Below, piece after piece: positions 1 through 4,518 of a stretch of DNA of 5,184 bases. Both the position numbers and the translations under genes were made by a program. The DNA is from CAZAQS01 sp046485135. GTDB lineage: Bacteria > Chloroflexota > Anaerolineae > Anaerolineales > UBA4823. The stretch spans positions 1 to 5,184 of the forward strand of contig JAWOHN010000230.1 of the NCBI GenBank assembly GCA_046485135.1, read 5' to 3'. Position 1 is the first letter of the stretch, and the number at the start of each line of letters is the position of its first letter. The notes below the pieces were generated by a model. It had not been told where the DNA came from and ran no database searches. It worked only from the letters and a program-made list of their open reading frames with translations.

Positions 1-227
1 CCGAAGCAGCGATTGTGATGGACAGCTTCAAACTGATCTGCCATGCAGTGACTTTTGGCACCAGCCGCAGCATCTGCATGCACCCGGCGACCATCACCCA
101 CGAGCATATGACGCCCGCAGAACGCACAGCAGTGGGCATCGATGACGGGCTTATCCGCCTATCTATTGGATTAGAGTCTCCCGCTGATATCGTCGCGGAC
201 CTGGACCAGGCGCTGTCCAGGATCTAA
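1..227 (+). CDS. C-terminal fragment of a Cys/Met-metabolism PLP-dependent lyase (methionine gamma-lyase / cystathionine gamma-lyase or synthase type)
   Basis: This is the 3' end of a gene that enters from the left edge; the open frame runs from base 3 to the TAA at 225-227 and gives 74 residues. The segment carries the C-terminal signature of the Cys/Met metabolism PLP enzyme family (fold type I): HPATITHEHMTP, followed by GIDDGLIRLSIGLE and a closing ADIVADLDQAL helix. The arginine of LIRLSIG (codon 156-158) is the residue that in this family holds the substrate alpha-carboxylate. The cofactor lysine and the PLP-binding part lie outside the window, so gamma-lyase, gamma-synthase and O-acylhomoserine sulfhydrylase activities cannot be told apart here. 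Such enzymes act in the cytoplasm in sulfur amino acid metabolism. The next gene, in the same orientation, begins 92 bp downstream. The family call is secure; the specific reaction is not. Confidence 0.88.
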   Translation, partial: EAAIVMDSFKLICHAVTFGTSRSICMHPATITHEHMTPAERTAVGIDDGLIRLSIGLESPADIVADLDQALSRI

Positions 228-264
228 GCTGCCAATAAAACCGGATGAATCCAGAAAATACGGG

Positions 265-270
265 TAAAAT
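265..270 (+). promoter_or_regulatory. Possible -10 element upstream of the MttB-like gene
   Basis: TAAAAT (in context GGGTAAAATG) lies in the 92-bp gap between the lyase stop and the MttB-like start. It matches the TATAAT consensus at five of six positions. I see no convincing -35 hexamer at 16-18 bp, so this is weak, and the gene may instead be read through from the lyase. Confidence 0.2.
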
Positions 271-309
271 GCGAGAGTGATAGGATCGAAAATCAACTCC
301 ATACCCTAG

Positions 310-317
310 AAGGTGAT
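310..317 (+). promoter_or_regulatory. Shine-Dalgarno sequence of the MttB-like gene
   Basis: AAGGTGAT sits just upstream of the ATG at 320. It matches the 3' end of 16S rRNA well (AGGTGAT core), with a short spacing. No competing in-frame start lies nearby, so it supports 320 as the true start. Confidence 0.65.
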
Positions 318-319
318 GC

Positions 320-1771
320 ATGGACGTCAATACCGCCGACCGGCAAAATCCGCAGTTCAACGTGCTATCTGAGAGACAGTGCCAGGAGCTATTCAACGCC
401 GCGCTAGAATGTCTCGAACGTATTGGGGTGCTGGTCCACAATGCTAAAGGACGCCAGCTATTGGAGAAGGCTGGCGCTCGCGTAGAAGACAAGCTGGTTA
501 AGATCCCTCAGAATATCATCCAGCAAGCCCTGGTGTGGGCGCCGCGCTCCTTCAGGCTGTGGGACCGGGAGGGGGCAAGCTCTCTTCAGGTGGCGCCGAA
601 CCGGGTCTACTTCGGTCCAGGCCCAACCTGTACATACTTTATCGACCCGCTGACCGGCGAGCACCGCAAAGCCAGACGTGGAGACGCCGGACTGGCAGCC
701 CAGTTTTGCGATGCCCTGGAGCATATCGACTTTGTGATGAGTTTGAGCATCTACGACGACGTATCCCCAGAACTATCCTCTGTGTATGAGTTTGCGGATA
801 TGATCACCCATACCCGCAAGCCCCTGGCGGCCTGGGCCAGCGATGTCGATACGCTTAAAGCAATCTATGAGATTGCAAAATGCGTGAAGGGGAACGAGCG
901 AGACTTGATTGAAAAACCGAATTTCGTCTATTTCTCGACCTTCCAATCCCCCCTTCAGCACCTGGATAATAAAATTGGCAGCGCGCTGTGGGCAGCAGAG
1001 CACGGGATTCCGGTGATTTATTTAGGCGGTCCGACGGTTGGAATGGAATCGCCTATAACCGGCGCAAGTGGACTGGTGATTTACCTGGCTGCGGCCTTGA
1101 GCGGTCTGGCAATGATCCAGCTCCAACGAGCGGGCGCACCGGTTGCCATAGGCGGCATCCCGATGACCATGGATATGTTCACTGCCCGACCGGCCTACGG
1201 TTCGCCTGAGATGTGCCTGTATACTGCCGCGGCCAGCGAGCTGGCGCGTTATCTGAACCTGCCCTTCATGGGGACCGCCGGCGCGAGCGAAAGCAAGCTT
1301 GTGGATGCCCAGGCAGGGGTTGAGATTACAGCCCAGATCCTGCTATCTGCGCTGAGCGGCGCCGGATTGGTCCATGATGTGGGCTTCCTGGACTGTGCAG
1401 ACATCGGCTCACTGGAATTGCTGGTGCTATCTAACGAAGTGATCGGGTATGTCAAGCGCATCATGCGGGGGATCGAGGTCAACCAAAAGGCCATCATGAT
1501 GGAATTGATCGAAAAAGTGGGGCCGGGAGGGTATTTTGTGGCAGAACCGGCCTCGGCAGCCTTATGCCGGAAGGAGGTATGGCTACCAGAGCTCTCGGAC
1601 CGCAAACCGTACCAATTTTGGGAAGCTGCCGGAGGGCTTTCGATGGACGAACGCATCCGTTTTCGGGTGAAGGATATTTATGAACACTATCAAGTAACAG
1701 AAATCCCGCAGCCGGTACAAGACCAGATCCAGAAGATTTTAAAAAGGGAGGAGGCGCGGGTGGGGGGATAA
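320..1771 (+). CDS. MttB-superfamily (trimethylamine methyltransferase family) protein, non-pyrrolysine type
   Basis: The 483-residue product is full length for the MttB family (about 470-500 residues). Family landmarks are RIGVLVHNAKGRQLLEKAGA near residues 34-53, a PRSFRLWDREG segment (75-85), the VYFGPGPTC loop (97-104), GGPTVGMESPITGAS (236-250), GAPVAIGGIPMTMD (272-285) and GTAGASESKLVDAQAG (318-333). Archaeal MttB carries pyrrolysine around residue 334, encoded by an in-frame TAG. Here the frame has no internal stop, and the likely equivalent region reads ESKLVDAQ with an ordinary lysine at 326. It therefore belongs to the non-pyrrolysine branch, whose characterised members (glycine betaine, proline betaine and carnitine types) move a methyl group from a quaternary amine to a corrinoid protein. 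The substrate cannot be read from the sequence. No corrinoid protein, corrinoid-to-folate methyltransferase or reductive activase is in the window. The cytoplasmic location is inferred from the absence of a signal peptide. Confidence 0.9.
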   Translation: MDVNTADRQNPQFNVLSERQCQELFNAALECLERIGVLVHNAKGRQLLEKAGARVEDKLVKIPQNIIQQALVWAPRSFRLWDREGASSLQVAPNRVYFGPGPTCTYFIDPLTGEHRKARRGDAGLAAQFCDALEHIDFVMSLSIYDDVSPELSSVYEFADMITHTRKPLAAWASDVDTLKAIYEIAKCVKGNERDLIEKPNFVYFSTFQSPLQHLDNKIGSALWAAEHGIPVIYLGGPTVGMESPITGASGLVIYLAAALSGLAMIQLQRAGAPVAIGGIPMTMDMFTARPAYGSPEMCLYTAAASELARYLNLPFMGTAGASESKLVDAQAGVEITAQILLSALSGAGLVHDVGFLDCADIGSLELLVLSNEVIGYVKRIMRGIEVNQKAIMMELIEKVGPGGYFVAEPASAALCRKEVWLPELSDRKPYQFWEAAGGLSMDERIRFRVKDIYEHYQVTEIPQPVQDQIQKILKREEARVGG

Positions 1772-1831
1772 GGCACGACTCCTAATGACAGAGGATTGCT
1801 GCAAGCATTGACGGTTCGGTGGCCAGCGAGA

Positions 1832-1878
1832 GGGAAGATTGCTTCACTCGCCGGAAGATCACCGGCGGTTCCAATGAC
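1832..1878. repeat. Imperfect hairpin resembling a dispersed GATTGCTTC...CAATGAC intergenic repeat
   Basis: An outer ATTG (1838-1841) pairs with CAAT (1872-1875), and an inner CGCCGG (1849-1854) pairs with CCGGCG (1862-1867) around a 7-nt loop. The flanks GATTGCTTC and CAATGAC resemble, from memory, a palindromic intergenic repeat that is common in many bacterial genomes. Only this degenerate copy is visible, so membership in a repeat family is an inference. Confidence 0.4.
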
Positions 1879-1890
1879 CGAGGAAGGGGA

Positions 1891-1934
1891 TGTCACATAG
1901 GAATGAAGAGCGCGAAGCGCTGTGGATTTACTCG
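1891..1934. repeat. Second degenerate repeat-like segment with a GAA-loop hairpin
   Basis: AGCGC (1909-1913) and GCGCT (1917-1921) form a 5-bp stem closed by a GAA loop, giving the unusually stable GCGAAGC mini-hairpin core. The surrounding TGTCAC...GAATGAAGAGCGCGAAGCGCTGTGGATTT pattern looks like a degraded copy of the same kind of dispersed repeat, in the opposite orientation to the preceding one. Only one copy is visible, so this is tentative. Confidence 0.3.
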
Positions 1935-1966
1935 CAAGGAGCAGGTTAGACAGATAAGACTTACGC

Positions 1967-1996
1967 AATTTGATGTGAAGATACCTCACACAAATT
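1967..1996. repeat. Bulged 11-bp inverted repeat (AATTTG-a-TGTGA / TCACA-CAAATT)
   Basis: The left arm AATTTG, an unpaired A at 1973, then TGTGA (1974-1978) matches the right arm TCACACAAATT (1986-1996) across a 7-nt spacer. It ends two bases before the perfect 21-bp inverted repeat that follows. The TGTGA-N7-TCACA core resembles a CRP-type operator, but the spacer is one base too long. A hairpin or half of a composite structure is at least as likely. Confidence 0.5.
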
Positions 1997-1998
1997 TA

Positions 1999-2050
1999 CC
2001 CACAATGACCTGCGCCGGGGTCTTACGATCCCGGCGCAGGTCATTGTGGG
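1999..2050. repeat. Perfect 21-bp inverted repeat between convergent genes; possible bidirectional terminator
   Basis: Bases 1999-2019 are the exact reverse complement of 2030-2050. The arms begin CCCACAATGACC and continue with TGCGCCGGG. In RNA the stem could grow by a G-U, a U-A and a C-G pair to 24 bp with a UUAC loop (2023-2026). It lies between the stops of the + strand MttB-like gene and the - strand CHRD gene, 37 bp from the CHRD stop, which suits a shared terminator. Neither side has a proper run of T (AATTATTGG on +, TAAATTTG on -), so the stem length and perfection exceed what an intrinsic terminator needs. A mobile or REP-like palindrome is the alternative. Confidence 0.8.
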
Positions 2051-2087
2051 AATTATTGGTTTATAAGCCGACCAAAGCCGGGCAATT

Positions 2088-2582
2088 CTAGCGAATTTGG
2101 CCGCGCACCTCTCCGCCCGGAAACTGGGAGGTGTGCACGTTGACGTAGGCATTGCCGGAGGCCATGTTTTCAAGCAAGTCTTTCAGGGTTCCACCAGCCA
2201 AGGGGCCGACCAGATTAGCGGCGGTCAGGGTGCCCTCAGCAAGGATGCCATCAAATCTACCGGGGATCAGCTGGGGCGGCGGGCTGCCCGGATAGAGCCA
2301 GGCGACCACCGGGCCATTGACTCCCGCGGGGGCCAGGTGGATATGGGCCATGCTGACGTTCTCGATATTGGCCACAATCAGCTTGTAGCTGATCGATTCA
2401 CCATCCTTACTGATCTTGAAGATGGCCTGGCCTTGCGCTTTTGAATCATTCGCGGGCACCTCTTCCCCGCCCTTCAGGCTGGCGGTAAAGTTACGGCTAT
2501 TATCTGCCAGGGCAGTGCTTGTAAGTAGGGTTAGCGCCAGCAGGGTAACAATGAACACCAGTGCAGAGCGTTTCTTTTTCAT
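2088..2582 (-). CDS. Secreted CHRD-domain protein
   Basis: The product is 164 residues from the ATG at 2582-2580. Residues 1-26 (MKKKRS, then a Leu/Val/Thr-rich core, ending TSTALA) are a classic Sec signal peptide with an Ala-Leu-Ala cleavage site before DNS, so the mature protein should be exported. There is no lipobox cysteine. The rest matches the CHRD domain (chordin-type, PF07452): FTASLKGGEEVP at the start, GQAIFKISKDGESISYKLIV, VSMAHIHLAPAGVNGPVVAWL with the conserved His-Ile-His, and the closing GNAYVNVHTSQFPGGEVRGQIR. The biochemical role of bacterial CHRD proteins is poorly known; they are usually small extracytoplasmic proteins. A 19-residue N-terminal extension from 2639 is open, but the start at 2582 is preferred because it has a strong Shine-Dalgarno sequence and puts the positively charged signal-peptide start first. 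It stands alone, in low-GC, repeat-flanked surroundings. Confidence 0.92.
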   Translation of the reverse strand: MKKKRSALVFIVTLLALTLLTSTALADNSRNFTASLKGGEEVPANDSKAQGQAIFKISKDGESISYKLIVANIENVSMAHIHLAPAGVNGPVVAWLYPGSPPPQLIPGRFDGILAEGTLTAANLVGPLAGGTLKDLLENMASGNAYVNVHTSQFPGGEVRGQIR

Positions 2583-2587
2583 AGGTT

Positions 2588-2595
2588 CCTCCTTT
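2588..2595 (-). promoter_or_regulatory. Strong Shine-Dalgarno sequence that decides the CHRD start
   Basis: On the - strand AAAGGAGG is followed by five bases and then ATG at 2582. This near-perfect site fixes the start of the CHRD gene over the longer in-frame ATG at 2639. Confidence 0.85.
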
Positions 2596-2661
2596 GGAAA
2601 TGAAAGGGATTGGTCTTGGTTGAGGGTGGGATTTGACATATTGGGACAGGTTAATATAAGG

Positions 2662-2671
2662 CACCTCCTTT
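2662..2671 (-). promoter_or_regulatory. Orphan Shine-Dalgarno-like sequence in the CHRD leader
   Basis: On the - strand AAAGGAGGTG appears about 80 bases upstream of the CHRD start. No ATG, GTG or TTG follows at a usable distance; the first ATG (2639) is 22 bases away. It may be a vestigial site, a ribosome standby site or a remnant of a lost leader ORF. Confidence 0.4.
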
Positions 2672-2735
2672 CGCTGGACCCTGTGAGATGATAGGCTCGT
2701 TGCGGCCAGTGGGGGTTGGAGTGGTCAGGGAATAA

Positions 2736-2741
2736 ATTATA
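2736..2741 (-). promoter_or_regulatory. Candidate -10 element for the CHRD gene
   Basis: On the - strand TATAAT, in the context ATAGTATAATTTATT, matches the consensus exactly in a locally AT-rich stretch. A start near 2729 would give a leader of about 147 bases. I see no good -35 at 16-18 bp (the hexamer there is close to GATTCC), and chance occurrence in AT-rich DNA is possible. Confidence 0.35.
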
Positions 2742-2774
2742 CTATATTTATCCAAATTGGAATCTTAATTTTGT

Positions 2775-2801
2775 GGGAGAGCGGGGGAGGGTGAGGTGGG
2801 G
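2775..2801 (+). other. Guanine-quadruplex-type motif
   Basis: Four G-runs of 3, 5, 3 and 4 bases (2775-2777, 2783-2787, 2789-2791, 2798-2801) are separated by loops of 5, 1 and 6 bases, fitting the G3+N1-7 rule on the + strand. Whether it folds, and whether it matters, is unknown. It lies upstream of the candidate CHRD promoter. Confidence 0.45.
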
Positions 2802-2835
2802 AGGAACGAATAAATAAAACGAACAGGAACGAATA
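2802..2835. repeat. Direct repeat AGGAACGAATA, two copies
   Basis: The 11-mer AGGAACGAATA occurs at 2802-2812 and 2825-2835, starts 23 bp apart, with a partial GAAC copy between them at 2821-2824. It could be a binding site for a regulator or a local duplication; only two copies are visible. Confidence 0.5.
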
Positions 2836-3131
2836 TATATTTATAAGGGGACTAAGAGAGAAACCAAAGAAAGTAAGCGGTGGTTGAGGGTGTTGAGATT
2901 GCCGGGCCGGGCGCCAAGGCACCACATGGGCTGAGGTTGGTGAAAGCAGGCTTTGATACTGATAGGGTTCATATGTTTATATTAGTCAATTTGTTCTAAG
3001 AAAACAAGGGGGAGTTGGGATTATCGTGTATGTGGAGGCAGGATAACAGAGCATACATATGCACAAAGAAGACACGGGGCATTTGGGGGTTATTTCTCTT
3101 AAGGCACGGTTCTGGCAATAAGGGCAGGTTG

Positions 3132-4304
3132 TTAATTGATCCATTCATTAACCACGCGGTAAATTTTATCTAAGCCTGCGTGGATATTTTCAATGGAATT
3201 GGCATAGGACAGGCGCAGATAGCCTTCGCCATATTGGCCGAAGGAGTTGCCTGGCAACAAGGCCACTCCGGCTTCCTCTAAAATCAAGTTCGCCAACTCC
3301 ACCGACTTCAGACCTGTGCCAGTGATGTTGGGAAAAGCATAAAAGGCGCCCTGTGGCATTTGGCATTTAAAGCCAGGAATGCCGTTCAATCCAGCGATAA
3401 TTGCATCGCGGCGGCGCTGATATTCAGCGACCATGACAGCGACCATGTCCTGCGATCCGGTGACAGCTTCTAAGCCAGCAAACTGGGTGAAATGGGCGGT
3501 GGAGCCGATGGAATGGGTCAGGAGCAGGTCAACCCGGTCGGCAAGGTCTTTGGGCATGATGCCATATCCTAAACGCCAGCCAGTCATCGAATAGGTTTTA
3601 GAGAAGCCATCCACGATGATGGTACGCTCTCGCATACCTGGTAGAGCAGCAATAGAGGGGGCTTCCAGACCATCGTAGACGATGCGGGCGTAGATTTCAT
3701 CGGACATCACCCAACTATCCATCTTTATAGCCTGAGCTGCAATATGCTCCAGGTCTACCAGGGGAATTACGCCACCGGTGGGGTTACTGGGTGAGTTCAA
3801 GATGACCAGCCTGGTTCGCTGGGTGATCAACTGGTCGAAGGCGTTCAGATCGAAAGAAAAGTTGTTGTTTTCTAAGAGCGGCACAGCCACCGGAACACCG
3901 CCGGCAACTTTAATCATGGCCTCATATGTCGGAAAGCCAGGATCAGGATAAATGACCTCATCACCGGGCTCGACCAGCGCCAGAGTTGGGAAAAACAGGT
4001 TGGGTTTCCCGCCTGGGCTGACGACTACCTCATCGGGCTGGACTTCGATGCCGCGCCGGCTGCCGGCGTCTGCAGCAATGGCAGCGCGCAGCGAGGGCAT
4101 CCCTGCTGGCGGTGTATAGCGAGTTTTTCCCGAACGAATGGCGTCTATTCCCGCCTGGCTGACATTCTCAAAGGTAGCATAATCCGGCTGGCCAATTTCA
4201 AAATGGATGATTTCCCTGCCCATGGCTTCCATCTGATTGGCGCGAGCCAGCACCTGGTAGGCACCTTCGGGGCGTAGGTGAGCGGTCCGGTTGGCAAAAG
4301 GCAT
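3132..4304 (-). CDS. PLP-dependent class I/II aminotransferase, aspartate-aminotransferase type
   Basis: The 390-residue product has the full-length size of subgroup I aminotransferases (fold type I). Visible landmarks in order are the N-terminal IGQPDY (37-42), the YTPPAGMPSLR segment (63-73), a phosphate-region VSPGGKPNLFF (95-105), SPSNPTGG (171-178) with the cofactor-contacting Asn174, MSDEIY (200-205) with Asp202 pairing to the pyridine nitrogen and Tyr205, and the SKTYSMTGWRLGYG signature (235-248) with Schiff-base Lys236. Arg364 in YLRLSYANS is the usual substrate-carboxylate arginine. All catalytic residues are present. It should transfer amino groups between an amino acid and 2-oxoglutarate in the cytoplasm; aspartate is the best guess, but related enzymes use alanine, aromatic or other substrates. 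A GAAAGGA Shine-Dalgarno sequence supports the start. panB lies upstream in the same orientation across a 214-bp repeat-bearing gap. Confidence 0.93.
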   Translation of the reverse strand: MPFANRTAHLRPEGAYQVLARANQMEAMGREIIHFEIGQPDYATFENVSQAGIDAIRSGKTRYTPPAGMPSLRAAIAADAGSRRGIEVQPDEVVVSPGGKPNLFFPTLALVEPGDEVIYPDPGFPTYEAMIKVAGGVPVAVPLLENNNFSFDLNAFDQLITQRTRLVILNSPSNPTGGVIPLVDLEHIAAQAIKMDSWVMSDEIYARIVYDGLEAPSIAALPGMRERTIIVDGFSKTYSMTGWRLGYGIMPKDLADRVDLLLTHSIGSTAHFTQFAGLEAVTGSQDMVAVMVAEYQRRRDAIIAGLNGIPGFKCQMPQGAFYAFPNITGTGLKSVELANLILEEAGVALLPGNSFGQYGEGYLRLSYANSIENIHAGLDKIYRVVNEWIN

Positions 4305-4311
4305 CTGAGCG

Positions 4312-4318
4312 TCCTTTC
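4312..4318 (-). promoter_or_regulatory. Shine-Dalgarno sequence of the aminotransferase
   Basis: On the - strand GAAAGGA precedes the ATG at 4304 with a spacing of seven bases, supporting that start. Confidence 0.65.
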
Positions 4319-4322
4319 AAGA

Positions 4323-4334
4323 ATAACCAGTTAT
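4323..4334. repeat. Small inverted repeat ATAAC-CA-GTTAT upstream of the aminotransferase
   Basis: Two 5-bp arms around a 2-base spacer lie four bases upstream of the aminotransferase Shine-Dalgarno sequence. The position would suit an operator or translational control element, but the repeat is short enough to be chance. Confidence 0.3.
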
Positions 4335-4508
4335 GAACGTCCCGCAGGTCTGTTTCGTGCGCAGGTATATTGGGGAGGGAACCTGCGGGACGGGTTATGG
4401 ATCTAGAACGTCCCGCAGGGTTGTTTTCTGTGCAGGCTAGTTCGAGGGAGAACCTGCGGGACGGGTAGGGTCTTGTGCAGGCCAGTTTGGGGGGAGCCTG
4501 CAGGACGG
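4335..4508. repeat. 71-bp tandem repeat of inverted-repeat units, two full copies and one partial
   Basis: GAACGTCCCGCAGG occurs at 4335-4348 and 4406-4419, and AACCTGCGGGACGGGT at 4380-4395 and 4451-4466, both 71 bp apart. Within copy 1, CGTCCCGCAGGT (4338-4349) pairs perfectly with ACCTGCGGGACG (4381-4392). In copy 2, CGTCCCGCAGG (4409-4419) pairs with CCTGCGGGACG (4453-4463). The loops also align at period 71 and share a GCAGG motif. A third copy (about 4470-4508) lacks the left arm and ends in AGCCTGCAGGACGG. It fills the gap between panB and the aminotransferase and would be transcribed as RNA if the two genes share a message. Similar CGTCCCGCAGG palindromes are, from memory, common in Chloroflexota genomes; this is not verified. 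Confidence 0.85.
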
Positions 4509-4518
4509 ATATCAAGGG

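Larger units (their letters stand above)
1772..2087. other. Non-coding convergent spacer, repeat-rich
   Basis: The 316 bp between the two converging stop codons hold no credible gene. Open frames on both strands here run through the inverted repeats and have no recognisable protein features. What it contains is listed separately: two degenerate hairpin repeats, a bulged inverted repeat and a perfect 21-bp inverted repeat. Confidence 0.7.
2583..3131. other. 549-bp spacer without a gene
   Basis: No credible gene lies here. The right-hand part, from about 2730, is AT-rich and the + strand of 2770-2890 is strongly purine-biased. The only long frame (- strand, from about 2925) is low-complexity and proline/serine-rich with no Shine-Dalgarno sequence. 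The CHRD leader, the -10 candidate, the G-quadruplex motif and the direct repeat are listed separately. No clear terminator follows the aminotransferase stop at 3132; a small inverted repeat GCATACATATGC at 3051-3062 has no T-run. Confidence 0.6.

Noticed and set aside
1249..1656. Long antisense frame within the MttB-like gene
   Set aside because: It is a shadow of the well-supported + strand gene, with no family features or ribosome-binding site.
1974..1990. CRP-type operator (TGTGA...TCACA)
   Set aside because: The spacer is 7 bases and not 6, it lies downstream of a gene in a convergent spacer where no promoter is evident, and it is part of a larger bulged inverted repeat.
1819..2091. Open frames on both strands over the convergent spacer
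   Set aside because: They run through the inverted repeats, so both strands give a similar PTMTCAG..R.RRRSLW string; this is a product of the palindrome and not a protein.
2583..2639. 19-residue N-terminal extension of the CHRD protein starting at 2639
   Set aside because: It lacks a properly spaced Shine-Dalgarno sequence and would bury the signal peptide; the internal ATG at 2582 has a strong site and a textbook signal peptide.
2737..2925. Open frame on the - strand of 62 codons in the AT-rich spacer
   Set aside because: Low-complexity Pro/Ser/Phe-rich translation, no Shine-Dalgarno sequence, no recognisable domain; it arises from the purine-biased opposite strand.
4335..4508. CRISPR array
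   Set aside because: The units are inverted-repeat arms with related loops at a 71-bp period; there are no identical direct repeats with unrelated spacers and no cas genes.
4198..4515. Open frame of 105 codons on the - strand over the 71-bp repeats
   Set aside because: It overlaps the aminotransferase start in another frame, consists largely of translated repeats and has no protein-family features.
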